Source of the DNA: Takakia lepidozioides
Taxonomy: Eukaryota > Streptophyta > Takakiopsida > Takakiales > Takakiaceae
Assembly: GCA_030704615.1 (NCBI GenBank)
Contig: CM060732.1
Span: forward strand, 80,377,171-80,437,170
DNA length: 60,000 nt
Direction: 5' to 3'
The notes under the pieces were generated by a model. The model was not told the origin of the DNA and did not search any database. It saw only the letters and a list, made by a program, of their open reading frames with translations. Numbering within the stretch: position 1 is the first letter of the stretch; each line of letters begins with the position of its first letter. The position numbers and the translations under genes are program-made. Below are positions 33,786 to 45,445 of the stretch, in pieces.

Positions 33786-34000
33786 TCATGCCTCCTGCTT
33801 GTTTGCCCTGTAATCCCCACAAGAACAATCACCATCTTGGAATTGGGGGAAGTGGTTGGCATCCTGTACAACAATGTCTCGCCCAAGTGGTGGGAAGGAG
33901 AAACTTCCTTTTACTCCTCCCCATCATGCAATATAAAGCATGTGTCAGGCATGTACCCAGCCTCTTTCATCTGCCCAGACAATATCCTCAGCTGAGCATG
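33786..34000 (-). pseudogene. DYW-domain remnant of the adjacent PPR gene
   Basis: Directly downstream of the PPR frame, shifted by one base near 34025: EFKEFHAQLRILSGQMKEAGYMPDTCF and LHDGEE are the beginning of a DYW domain, followed by a stop (TAA). Then KEVSPSHH jumps to GRDIVVQDANHFPQFQDGDCSCGDYR. The middle, including the His-x-Glu and the CxxCH zinc sites of the deaminase, is deleted. The final W is R. Confidence 0.85.
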
Positions 34001-36903
34001 GAATTCTTTGAATTCGTAGGCATGAACTGGTCTACATTGAAAGGATGCAGACGGTTGTTCACCACAATGCAGCGGCGACATGGCTTCTCTCTGATACTTA
34101 CGTCCTTCATCATTTTTCTCACCTTTGCAGTATCATCCCACCTGCCAGCCGCCGCATAGATGTTCAATAGTAGCACATAAGTTGCAGCATCCTGTGGATC
34201 CCTCTTGAGAAGGCATTTAGCTGCACGTTCTGCTGCCTCCACATCCCCATGAACTCTGCATGCACCAAGCAAGGCCCCCCAAACAGTAGCATCTGGGTTG
34301 ATTGGCATGTTGTTGATGAAGTTCTCTGCCTCATCCAATCGCCCTGCACGGCCAAGAAGGTCCACCATGCAGGCAAAATGCTCCATTGTAGGAGTGAGAC
34401 CATGGTCAGAAGCCATGGAATCAAAGTAGTGACAGCCTTCATCCACTAGACCCACATGGCTACATGCAGAGAGGAGACATATGAAGGTGACAACGTTTGG
34501 CTTCAGGTCTTCCAGTTGCAATTGCTCAAATAGTTGCAGGGCTTCGAAACCCCGCCCATGTTGACCATAACCTGCAATCATCACATTCCATGAGACCACA
34601 TTTCGTTCACGCGCATTGTCAAACACTTGACATGCATCCTTCATGCTTCCGCATTTGGCATACATATCAGCAAGGGCAGTCTCCAGATTGATATCTGGCA
34701 CTATTCCAGCTTTGATAACGTCTGCATGGACCTCTTTGCCCTTCTCCAGGGCTGCCAGGCTGGCACATGCATTGAGAATGCAAATAAATGTGACCCTGTC
34801 CGGCATCATTCCTTCCCGGATCATATGCTCATACATCTCAAAAGTCTCCCTACCACATGCATGCTGCGCGTATCCTGCAATCATCACGTTCCATGAGACC
34901 ACATCTCGCTTAGCCATACTGTCAAACACTTCACGCGCATCCCTTATGCTTCCGCATTTGGCATACATGTCAATGAGCGTGTTCTCCAAGAAGATATCTG
35001 GTGCAATTCCTGCTTTGATGATGTCAGCATGGACATCCATGCCCTTTCGCAGAGCTTCCAGGCTGGCACATGCCTTAAGAACACAAACAAACGTAACCCT
35101 GCAGGGCAATACCCTTTCCTGTATCAATAGCTCATAGGTCTCAAAAGCCTCCCTACCACACCGATGCTGAGCATATCCTCCGATCATTGCATTCCACGAC
35201 ACCACATCTCGCCTACCCATGTGATTGAACACTTGACGTGCATCCTTCATGCTCCCACATTTGGCGTACATATCAATAAGGGTATTCTCCAGCAGAATAT
35301 CTGGTGGAATTCTAGCTTTGATTATGTCAGCATGGACCTTTATGCCCTTCTCCAGGGAAACCAGGCTGCCACACGCCCTAAGAACACAAAGGAACGTGAC
35401 CTTATCGGGCATCACTTCTTTTGCTAACATTTGTTCATAGATCTCAAAAGCCTCCCTACCCAACCCATGCTGTGCATATGCTGCCACCATTGTGTTCCAT
35501 GACACCACATCTCGTTTAATCATATTGTCAAACACTTTATGCGAATCCCTTATGCTTCCACATTTGGCATACATGTCAATGAGAGCATTCTCCAGAAGAA
35601 CCCCTGGCACAGGTCCAGCTTTGCCAATTTCTGCATGGACCTGCATACCTTTTTCCAGGGCTGCCAGGGTGGCACACGCCTTGAGGACAGAAATGAATGT
35701 GATGCAGTTGGGCAGGACGCCTTCACGTCTCATTTGATCATAGGTCTCCAAAGCCTCCTCGCCATAACCATGCTGAGTGTATCCTGTGATCATCGCAGTC
35801 CATGACACCACATTGCGTTGAGCCATATAGTCGAACACTAGACGTGCATCCCTCATACTTCTGCATTTGGCATACATGCTGACAAGGGCAGTCTCCAGAA
35901 TGACATCTGGCACAATTCCCGCTTTGATAATGTCAGCATGGACCTCTTTGCCCTTTTCCAGGTCTTCCAGGTTGACACATGCATTGAGAATGCAAATGAA
36001 CGTGACTCTGTTGGGCATCACCTCTTCCTGTATCATTTGCTTGTACATCTTGAAAGCCTCCCTGCCATACCCATGCTGCGCATGCCCTGCAATCATGGCG
36101 TTCCATGACACCACATTTGGCTTCAAGCCCTCCTGTTGCATCCGTTCAAATAGTTGCAGGGCCTCCCTACTACACCCATTCTGAGCATATCCTGATATCA
36201 TTGCACTCCATGAGACCACGTCTCTGTCAGCCATTTTATCAAATACTTGGCGTGCCTCCAATACACTCCCACATTTGGCATACATGTTGACAAGGGTATT
36301 CTCCAGTATGATATCTGGAGTCATTCTAGCTTTGATTATGCCAGTGTGGACCTCTCTGCCTTGTTGCAGAGCAGCCAGGCTGGCGCATGCCTTGAGAACA
36401 CACATGAATGTGACTCTAGTGGGCATTACTTCTTCACATACCATTTGCTCATAGATCTCTAGTGCCTCCCTACCAAACCCATGTTTGGCATATCCTGTCA
36501 TCATTATAGTCCAGGTAAACACATCGCGTTCAGGCATTTTGTCAAACACTCGCCGTGCATCTACTACACTTCCGCACTTGGCATACATACTGACGAGTGT
36601 ATTGAATAGAAAAATGTTTGGCTTGAACCCATTTAAGATAATGTGAGCATGCACCTGCTTTCCCTCCCATAGGCCTTCAATCTCGATGCACTCCTGCAAG
36701 AGACTGACATAAGTATTGGAGTTTGGGCTGGTGCCTCCTTGGTTCAAGATGTGCAGCGCCTCTTTCAGTCGTCCTGCCTTACAGAGTGTTCTCACATCCC
36801 AGGAAGTATTGTTCCTGCCTCCTTCTTTTGGTCCTCTTTCAAAAGCAGTTGTCACATTGTAAGTGCATGATTCAAGCAACCGTGCCTGATTCAACCCTGC
36901 CAT
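33988..36903 (-). CDS. PLS-type PPR protein with E domain, DYW lost (971 codons)
   Basis: An intron-free gene, as usual for PPR proteins, which bind organelle RNA in a sequence-specific way; PLS types direct C-to-U RNA editing. The first ATG is at 36903. After about 60 residues there are eight or more P-L-S triplets of about 101 residues (for example VDARRVFDKMPERDVFTW, LKACASLAALQQGREVH), many almost identical. At the C-terminus: LLSACSHVGLVDEG, DLLGRAGRLDEAENFI, VWGALLGACRVHGDVEAAE and LLLNIYAAAGRWDD (E1-E2). The frame leaves the DYW domain through a one-base loss near 34025 and ends after NSKNSMLS. The repeat array is intact, so an RNA-binding protein could still be made, needing a separate deaminase; it could also be an early pseudogene. 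The PPR pseudogene at 20880-21965 is a paralogue. Confidence 0.85.
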   Translation of the reverse strand: MAGLNQARLLESCTYNVTTAFERGPKEGGRNNTSWDVRTLCKAGRLKEALHILNQGGTSPNSNTYVSLLQECIEIEGLWEGKQVHAHIILNGFKPNIFLFNTLVSMYAKCGSVVDARRVFDKMPERDVFTWTIMMTGYAKHGFGREALEIYEQMVCEEVMPTRVTFMCVLKACASLAALQQGREVHTGIIKARMTPDIILENTLVNMYAKCGSVLEARQVFDKMADRDVVSWSAMISGYAQNGCSREALQLFERMQQEGLKPNVVSWNAMIAGHAQHGYGREAFKMYKQMIQEEVMPNRVTFICILNACVNLEDLEKGKEVHADIIKAGIVPDVILETALVSMYAKCRSMRDARLVFDYMAQRNVVSWTAMITGYTQHGYGEEALETYDQMRREGVLPNCITFISVLKACATLAALEKGMQVHAEIGKAGPVPGVLLENALIDMYAKCGSIRDSHKVFDNMIKRDVVSWNTMVAAYAQHGLGREAFEIYEQMLAKEVMPDKVTFLCVLRACGSLVSLEKGIKVHADIIKARIPPDILLENTLIDMYAKCGSMKDARQVFNHMGRRDVVSWNAMIGGYAQHRCGREAFETYELLIQERVLPCRVTFVCVLKACASLEALRKGMDVHADIIKAGIAPDIFLENTLIDMYAKCGSIRDAREVFDSMAKRDVVSWNVMIAGYAQHACGRETFEMYEHMIREGMMPDRVTFICILNACASLAALEKGKEVHADVIKAGIVPDINLETALADMYAKCGSMKDACQVFDNARERNVVSWNVMIAGYGQHGRGFEALQLFEQLQLEDLKPNVVTFICLLSACSHVGLVDEGCHYFDSMASDHGLTPTMEHFACMVDLLGRAGRLDEAENFINNMPINPDATVWGALLGACRVHGDVEAAERAAKCLLKRDPQDAATYVLLLNIYAAAGRWDDTAKVRKMMKDVSIREKPCRRCIVVNNRLHPFNVDQFMPTNSKNSMLS

Positions 36904-37435
36904 CCTGCATGACTGAATCTTTTAGTTACAACCCTTAACACTGAAGTCCAAGCTCATATCTCATAACTCTATGTACTCCACAAAGACATCTTCATAAGGA
37001 CAGGGATCTTGCTACATATTCACGGGGTTATTCTGTTGCTTACAAATCCCACATTACATTATGGAGGTGAACGCTTGCAATAATACACCAACTCAGACAG
37101 CAAGCTGTAATACCAGTGCTGCCCTTTCTATGATGAACTACCAAGAGCATCGTTCGACAACTGTGTTCATCTTTACAGACAGAAAGACTACAGCATAGAA
37201 CATTTGTGTAAAACTCCCCCTTCTGGTACACTCCTATGTGACCCCAAATACAACATGTTCCAATTCTCAAAGTAACTACGCCTTCATTGAACAATGCAAA
37301 ATGTTTGGAGTATACATTGGATGGCTCAACTGTCTCCCATAATGAAAGTTGAAGTGAGATACTTAGCAGATCACCTAATGCATGTTTTCGTGAAAGAAGA
37401 GCATTTTTCTGCCAACTTCTGAGGACATGACAGAC
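36904..37435. other. 5' flank of the PPR gene, nothing recognised
   Basis: Open stretches on the minus strand after the PDF-like fragment do not match a family. The first 100-200 bases would hold the PPR promoter, but no motif stands out. Confidence 0.4.
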
Positions 37436-37950
37436 CTTCACCTTATAGCCTCGATTGTCACACCCTTGAGTTGGGTTGGGAACGTATTCGCTCCAAAGCT
37501 TCCCCTCCCCAATTCTTTGGCCTAATTTCCCGTGACGGAAACTTCCTTGCTGAAGGTGACAACGGTTGGACGCTGCAGTTCATTGTCTTCGCCTCCTGGT
37601 GGCCTCTTAGCTCATCCCCTTGTCCACAAACCTCGTCCTCATCTACAGATCTCCCCCAATGCACCGCAATTGGTTTCAAATTGTTCCAAACATATCTCAA
37701 CGCAATGCGATTTGGAAAAGAAGCTTTAAACCCAGGGAAAGGCTTCCAAGCAGGGTAGGCTCGGGAAGGCATGTGACTGCACACGGAGACGCCTGGACCA
37801 CATATGCAGAAAGCCGGCACTTCCCACACGGATGCCACACACACCATATGAGCTTCCATGACTCCTTCCAGATCTTCTGCCAAACTTACTTTCCACAGCT
37901 CTTTCAGGGTGGGTGGTTATCAAATCAGCCCGGACACCGATCAACGACAC
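37436..37950 (-). pseudogene. OSB-like fragment with one PDF-type exon
   Basis: On the minus strand KLWSEYVPNPTQGCDNRGYK (37505-37446) corresponds to the first half of the PDF motif seen at 22420-23065 and 45235-45300, with WW changed to GC, again followed by a GTGAAG-type donor. Upstream sequence to 37950 is open in one frame but I cannot match it with an SSB fold. Probably another scrap of the same family. Confidence 0.4.
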
Positions 37951-38261
37951 ACAGTTAAAAGAAGACTGCGACTTTGCATCTATGATAGCTCAAGCACAAG
38001 CACAAGAACAATCTGAAATCTCAGTGCGTCAGTTAGAAAGGCCATATGTATGAACCCACTGCAGTCCCTCCTGGATAGGTTAAGCACAAGAGCTGCACAG
38101 GAGTACTCTGAAATCATCGTGGTGCCAGAACCGGCCAGACAACAACACACTTTTCCACACCACCAAATCCCATAAGTTTTTCAGAAACACGCAGATCACA
38201 GTCTCGTCAAACGAACCCGACCCTAGAAGTTAGAACTCGAGTGGCACAAATCTGACCTCTC

Positions 38262-38436
38262 ATGGCAGGATTCTTTGACTATTTTTCGAATAGTTATTTG
38301 AGTATTATAGGAGACATTATAAACCTGGAAACTCTGGGGAGCCTTCCGGCCATCAATGGCTGCCTGATCTTAGGCTTTACAATCTGGGTATTTCTGCATC
38401 CTCAGCATGGTTTTCCTAAGTGGAAGGTACTAAAGG
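38262..38436 (+). other. Possible exon with a membrane segment
   Basis: MAGFFDYFSNSYLSIIGDII followed by GCLILGFTIWVFLHP ends at an AAG|GTGAGG donor near 38437. It looks like a first exon with a signal anchor, but no downstream partner exon was recognised. It may be chance. Confidence 0.25.
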
Positions 38437-39145
38437 TGAGGAATTGGGGTTGCACATTTGAGTCGGCCTTATTTTACGTCCTACAATCTCGTTCTTTTAG
38501 CTCGTTCGTTGCCCTCCGTGGACCTTCTGAAGTTCTTTTCTTTCTCAGACAACAACATCAACATGGTCTTCCGAGATCCAACAGAAAAAGTGGGAGCTTT
38601 GTAAATCTCTAGAAATCAACTACGGGTGGTTGCACATGCGAGCGGGCCAGATTTCAGCATTTCCGATCCCTCTATCTCTCTCACAAACTGCAATGTCGAC
38701 ATGGTCGTCCTCAAATTCAACAGCAAAAAAGTAGACAGTATTTGTAAAGGTACTTAAAGTGTGGAATTCAACGGCTGTGCAGTCCTTTTGAATTATCATG
38801 GACAGCGAGACATGATGTTTCGAATCTTGTTGTAGAGAATTGATTGATGGATGAAACAAGTTTATTTTCCACCAGACAGAATGTATAAAAGGGCAGTAAA
38901 CAATGCAATGTCTGAAGCTCTAGCTATGTATACACTATACACCTTCCTCCCTGGTATGCTAGTGGTGGGAATTTGTTACCCTCTCCTCCCTACAGTCTTT
39001 CTACACACGTGTATTGCTCATTGCGTAATCTCGTGCATAGTATCCTATCTCGTCTTCTAGAGAAGACCGGCTGGATCATCATCGAAGGTCCTTCCAAGGT
39101 TACCCTTACATTGTCCCGGTCGAGTACAAAAAACGTTTTGGCTCA

Positions 39146-42100
39146 TTAGGCGTTCAGACGTTTGACTTCAATGGGGAGCCCATCTTTGATATGGGGCATT
39201 GGAAGATACACATGGGTACGGTCTCCGAACGTTTCCCAGCTGCACCCATGTCCACCACCCTCACACCCAATCACACACAACATTCCTGCCAGAAAGGAGT
39301 AATTCTGGGGACAGCTAACTTTGTAATTCAAATTCTATCTAGTTCTCTGACCACCTGCTACAGCAAGCATACAGCAAGCCAAGTCTTGTGAGTGCGACAT
39401 CCATTATAAGCAGGTGAATGTTTGGAGATTGGACGTTATACCTGAATTTGGTGATGAAGTGATGCAGGAAGACGGCAACTTCCAGCCTAGCAAGGTCAGC
39501 ACCTGGGCAAATCCGTGGACCATTTCCAAAACCCATGAATGGTATCTTCCCTGCATCTGGTGCCTGATAAGAGAAATCAAGCAGTGTTCAGTTGAGGATG
39601 GAGCCCATAGATTGCTTTTTTAGGTAGTCCAGACTCTTTATCAAAACTTATTGAAACTGCACTAGAAGAAAGCCCAACAGCACTGCTCGATCTGCATCAC
39701 CATGAGTAGGGATGCTTGTAGAGCTTAGGTGCAATTTACTCAGAACACAACTCCAAGCCATAAAATTGGGTTGACAGAGCTTATAATCTTTTTAGGGAGA
39801 GAGAAAGGTCTTACAGTGTAGCGGTAGGGGTTAAACTTGAAAGGCTCACGGAATCCAGAGGGATCATAATGTACTGACATCATGGATGGAAAAATCTTCC
39901 AGCCCTTTGGAATTATGTAGCCTGCATAAACACATGGAACCATCCATAAAAAGTGTCAGTTACATCAAAGCATGTATTTTGCAGACATGAACTGACAAGA
40001 TGAACTAAGTCATCTCATTTTGATTCAGTCGGAGAACCTTCAACTTTCAAGGCTGTTTCTAGGTGTATGTTTTCTGCTTAACATGGCAGCAAGACTACAT
40101 GAATGTGAGATTCACACTTGTACTAACAGCATTCTTCATGTGTGGCAAAAGGGCCATGAGACGAAAGTTCAAGGAAACTCACCATTGATTTTGACATCCT
40201 CTGTAGCTTCTCGCATGAGAAGGTTCAAGGGGGTGCTCATTCTAATTGTTTCAGTGATCACCTGTATATGCCAACCCATCCATAACACACTCTTCAACTG
40301 TCTGCAAGTGGTTCTTATTTGGTATTATGAGACTACATTGCAGGCTTCAGCAAACAGGGATCGTTAGTCCCCAAGCTAGACGCAACCTTCCACTGAAAGA
40401 TGAAACATCTAGAGAACAGGCATTGAGAACCAGGCCTCAGTGGGGATGAAACTCAGAAATGCATACACAACTTTTGCCAGCAGTGCTCACCCCTGATTAC
40501 TCTAATAGATTGTACTCATAAGACATTGTTTGCCGTAGCCTTGTGGCCATTGACCCCGCGCCCAGTTTGAGCGGGAACAAAAGGGACAGAACCTACCTCT
40601 GTCAGGGGCTGACGTTGGTAGTAAGACTTACCTCCATATAAAGAATTAATCTGGGTTTTCCAGATATCCTCTAGAAATCCCTTCACACAAGCATCAATCT
40701 GCTGTGTGTGATTTGCCCAAAAACTAGGCCTCGGGAGGGCCTGGGCTTTTGGCTCAGCCTCGAGACTTTCAAAGTTGGTAAACAGGGGTACAGGCACAAT
40801 TCCCTTAATAGATTTGAAGAGAGCGTCTCTTTGGTGAGAGAACCCCGGACAGTGTATCAGAAAATGAATACTGTCTTCAGATTGCCCACACAACGGGCAA
40901 TTGCACTCTCCCTTTCCTCTCTGCTTCTGTTTGCTGTTCAAAGGTAGGCTTCCTGCCCTGAGTTTAAATTTCAGTCTAGTGCCGAGAGTGGGTAGACCCT
41001 TGAGGTCATCCAAGATGTCCTCCCCCATGTCACAGACTGGAAACAAGTTCAGGGAAGTTTTCTGCCTAACTTCATTTTCATCAGACAATCTCATGGCAAC
41101 AGACATGGCTGAGGACACTACAGCCTCTAAGTCAGATTTATCCAGCAGGGTCAAGACTTGCGGATCCAGGTCCAGGTCCTTGAGGATCTCTTCTACTCTC
41201 TTCTGCCAGGACTTAGCCTGTTACTCTAATAGAGACAAAGAACAAGGATGTACGTACATGCTGCGTGAATGTCATGCTCTTATACTCATCCCATGTCAAC
41301 TTCTCATCTTTTCCTTTGTTCTTGCGAATGGCGTCATGTTCTTCCTGTCAATCACGCTTGTGTCAGTGCCCACAAAAGTAACTTCAACAGTTTATCACGT
41401 CTCACCAGTCTAATGTGTCCAGGCTTTCTCCTCTACTTTCGAGGTTCTCTTCCTTCCCTCTCCCTACCAATCTTTCCACTTGCCCCAACACCTCTCTTTC
41501 TGCAAACACCTTCTCTCTCAACATCATGTGACCACGAATCTCAGAGCTGATCTTATCCTCTGGCTATGTGTTGCTCTGATCTTCTCAGTGCTCACCTTGA
41601 CTTCACGCCTAAAATTGGGATGCTCTGACAAGAACTTGATAATAAATGTGAGAGTGGTTGTTGCAGACTCATGTCCTGCAAAGAGCATGCTGTGACAATA
41701 GTCCTCTGCCATTTCCTTCAAATCTGCATCAGTCAAACTGGGATTCTCCTGTTTCTTCACTTCCTGATACTCCTTGTACTGATTGACATCGTTTTCAGTG
41801 CAGTAGGGGAGGATGTCTTTCTGGATGATTTCAAATACATTTTTTCGTGACTGCACATACAATGTTTCAAGCACATCCGTCAGCAGATTCCCATGAGGAT
41901 GTCCCAATACACATCCATCTTGTGTAGATTGAGACCCCACCTTGTGACTTGCAAGGAGACACATTAGTCGATCAGGCCTTGGCTACCTCTTTTAAAAACT
42001 GTCGGGTCATTGGCATACAGAAAACTCTTTTTCCTTGAATTGCATTTACATGTGCAAACACACTGTCACGTTCTTACCTCTTCTGCTTTGCTGAATTTGG

Positions 42101-43544
42101 ATCCATATAGTTTGATGGGTGCTGTATACAAGCCATCTGTGTAGGTGTACATCTCATGCTTCAATGCTTCAAGAACCTTTCCTGGTTTGAGATTGCTGAA
42201 GAGAGAATTGGCCACAATCTCAAATGTGAACTGCAATACAATCCATGTCAACGTAATCAAACACTCAGATATAGACCCCAACAGAGAACATATGTGCCGT
42301 CTCTCTACTCCTCAACTTCAAGCAATATAAGCTGAGCCCACCTTTTCCCCCACCCTTCCCCCATCTCTCTCTGCGATTGGCCACGCAATGCGCTCTACCA
42401 TACTTTGTATTTTTTGAACCTTGTCTTCACACGGAAAGATCGTGGAAGCCGGTTACTTACACTTCTAGCTTCATCACCCACGATCACTCGTCGGCCCTCC
42501 CAGGTGCTCAAGGTGTTGAGAGCAAACTCCTCAACTGCGTTGATGCGGTCCTTCAAAGCAAGAAAGCCAACTTTGGAGAGAGCAAATCGTCGCCACTGCT
42601 TCCACGCCTCGCCATGGAGGCTGGGAGCACTGGTCCTGCCTGTGAGTTCTTCAGGATAGCTGGTTTTGAAAGTCTTGCCTTCTGCCTGTAAGACTAACTT
42701 GGCATCCTCAGGACCCGACGCAATGATGGTTGGCTCACCAAACAAATGCGTTGTGAATACACTTCCGAACCTGCAGGGGACACATGAACTTGTTACTTAA
42801 CATTGCCATCAAGTTCTTCTTTTTCCTCTCTTTTTCTTCTAAGGGGCATTCTAAACAGCGGTTGACGTTATCTATGCGAGAACTTAATCTCCTTAAGACA
42901 TCATTCACAGCTATTTACTCGGCGGCAGCAATTTAACCAGAGCAGGCACCACATGAACTAAGTAGGTCGCGCACACACGGGCCCGCTGGCAGTCTATGAC
43001 GGAATGCCTTGCGGATTGCAAAACGTCGCCCGTGTAGAACGCATTCATACAGATATGGAGATCCTCCCTGTCAGTCGCACATAAGCACAACCTCGTGTTC
43101 TTGCAGCCCAGACGATCAAGAATTCTGCGCAACCGGGGCCCAGTAATTCTCAGCAGGACCTGCCTGAACCCGCAGACTGATAATGCAGCCCAATTGGCTA
43201 CCAGCCCCTCCCAATTGAGAATAGATCGGTTCTGAGGAGAATCACTCGACCCACGAAACTCAAAGAAGACTGCTAGTGCGACCATCACAGAGAGAAGTGA
43301 AGATTGTGGATTCTACGACCAACACTCGCCTTTTCTTACGTGACTCGATAAATTGGCCCTCATTGTACTTCTGAGTGAACATGAACTCCAACATCTCCCC
43401 CATGATGGGCAGCCCATATTTGCCAGGCGGCAAAGTCTTGAAGTAGGGCCCCGCCACACGCTTATAGGATGTGGCCGACCTCCATAGCCAAATCAGGAGC
43501 CCTGCAGCGCCAACCAACACTGCAGAAAGCAGTTTCATCTCCAT
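39146..43544 (-). CDS. Cytochrome P450, CYP85 clan, nine exons, intact
   Basis: Exons on the minus strand: 43544-43330, 42770-42461, 42230-42078, 41850-41596, 41344-41258, 40261-40183, 39921-39815, 39563-39442 and 39239-39146, in total 1422 bases and 473 residues with no stop. N-terminal membrane anchor AVLVGAAGLLIWLW and proline hinge LPPGKYGLPIMGE; I-helix AGHESATT (about 284); ETIR of the K-helix (344-347); FNPYRY; heme loop FGNGPRICPG with Cys about 421; C-terminus KDGLPIEVKRL typical of the CYP85 clan. This clan oxidises brassinosteroids, abscisic acid, gibberellin precursors and triterpenes; the substrate is unknown. Intron 1 needs a GC donor (AAAAG|GCGAGT) to keep phase. Intron 5 holds a LINE-2 copy in the same direction. 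It would act on the ER membrane with a P450 reductase. Confidence 0.9.
40510..41220 (-). mobile_element. 5'-truncated LINE-2 copy in P450 intron 5
   Basis: 711 bases matching 29476-30185 of LINE-2 almost base for base, in the same direction as the P450 gene. Its C-terminal frame including the zinc finger is open for 212 codons. It is flanked by 13-bp duplications TTACTCTAATAGA (40497-40509 and 41221-41233), has no poly(A) and ends GAGTACAA as the long copy does. Confidence 0.93.
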
Positions 43545-44880
43545 CGGAGCTGCAAGTTATCTAAATCGTCTCTCTCTTCCTCTCTATCTCAACTCCTAGG
43601 CCTCTCCCCTGGCGGTATGCCTTGCCCAACAATCTATACTTCGAGCTGAATGCAAATGAGAGATAAGCTCAAGCAGCACTCGCTTCTCACTGACTCCGGG
43701 GTGGATTCGTGAGATGCAGGCTGCTTTAGTAGTAGCTGCAAAACAACCCCACATCATATAGCATCATAACCGCAACATTTACAATCGTAGTCAACCGGGC
43801 ACATGTCCTACCTTCCAAGTCAATGAACCCTGGTCAAATTGTCACTTTGTGAAACCGCCACAAAGCAATGTCACATGTTTTGCGATCCGTCACTAACAGT
43901 TTGATCTGTGTCTTGCACTGAGATCAGTCAAACCCCACCGCATTAAACAGTATGATCTCTGCTTTACGACTGAGATCTGTCAAAACACGCATTTGTTTTG
44001 CGCTGTCCTTCCCGATGTTGCCGATGATGCTTCTACAGTGTTGACTAAGGAGACCCAAACCCGGAAATGATTTGTTATTCCACACTGTGAGGAGATCCGG
44101 GCCCGGTCAGATCGTCAAAGCAGCCGGCAGCGACCGGGTCACATGTGCGGATGGACATCCACGTTGAAAATAAGTGCAATACTTAAAACTCCTTCAAGAA
44201 TGAACTGCGTTGCCATTTGTTTTTCAGAGAAGGAGCACGTTTTCCATTCGCTGAATGAATGTACATTCGGCAGTTGGTTCTAGATGCTTCCAACTCCTTT
44301 AAGAAAAAACATTAACAAGCGGCTAGTCGCGTAATGGCTCCACCCTAAGACTCTAAGTAGAAAATTTCCTTGAAATGTTACATTGAAATAAGATAATCAC
44401 ATATTCAAAGTATATTTTAAACATGTTCTGTATAAGAGGAAAATATTTTTATTTATAAAATAGAAAGGCCCTGACAGAACTTTATTGATGTATGAATTAT
44501 ATATTAATGTACGATATTACACTGATCTTCAGACTTACAAATTATTAAAATATTGAAATGCTTGTTGAAATACTAACTGGAATACTGAAATACTTGCTTG
44601 AAATACTTGCTAAGAAACTTGCTGAAATACTGAAATACTTGCTGAGAATCTTTTTTGAAATACTGAAATACTGAAATTTTATTGTACTAAAATATTGTAG
44701 CCATTTGAATCTGCTGAAATGCCTCCTTGGTTTGAAGTCTATTCCCTATATCTGACCAATTACATAGTTTCCTCACATCCCTAGAGGTGCCAGAACATTT
44801 CTTGTGGACTCCCTCTCTTGGTCCTCTGTCAAATGGATTCATCACAGTGGACGTTCCTTATTCAAACAACTGTGTGACCC
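43545..44880. other. P450 5' flank and AT-rich stretch with short repeats
   Basis: No gene. Between about 44540 and 44690 the words GAAATACT and ACTTGCT recur many times (imperfect short tandem repeats). No clear TATA box or other promoter motif could be assigned. Confidence 0.5.
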
Positions 44881-45445
44881 CTTCCTCCAGTTGAGGATCT
44901 ACTCTTGGAGGTTTCTTGTAACTACCCATCCACAGTGACTCGGTGGTTCTCTCGTGCTTGAAATCTGGTCCTTCAAAATGGATCTGTATCCAAGCTCTTT
45001 CAGCTGTCTATGCCTCCACAACACAAATGCCTAGAATCTGCCCCTCGTTGCAAGTAGCTAACGACGATTACTCATTATCCACACAGCTAATACCATCACC
45101 ACCTACCAAAAAATAGCTCACATGCTGAATTGCTAGTAACACTAGAAAAATGCGGGTGATGGAGAGGGAGATGACAATTTGAGACAAATTTTTCAATGCC
45201 TGTTGTTTGCTTCCGCTGTAATAGAACAGAGGCATTCACCTTTTTGCCTTGATTGTCCCACCATTGACTGGGGTCTGACAAATATTCCTTTCAAAGATTC
45301 CCCTCGTCCCTAATTGTGCTATTCAAAAATTTGCCTACAACTACAGAAGTTGTAACATGTCAAAACATTGGTACTGTTGTGCTTGAAATCTGGTCCTCTA
45401 GGATGGATCTGCACCCACACTCCATCCCTGCCTTCTTTAGTTATT
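44881..45445 (-). pseudogene. OSB-like PDF-motif exons, second array
   Basis: On the minus strand: IHPRGPDFKHNSTNV (about 45415-45370), then SDPSQWWDNQGKK with a GTGAAT donor (45280-45240), then IHFEGPDFKHERTTESLW and KKPPRVD (about 44990-44895). These correspond to the alternating half-motif exons at 21966-23260. Frames are broken and the remaining gene is missing. Confidence 0.55.

Noticed and set aside
41851-41964. Upstream extension of P450 exon 4
   Set aside because: A CAG acceptor at 41851 gives the right phase and family fit; the extension has no P450 similarity.
42911-43288. 125-codon open frame on the minus strand
   Set aside because: It falls inside intron 1 of the P450 gene and resembles nothing known.
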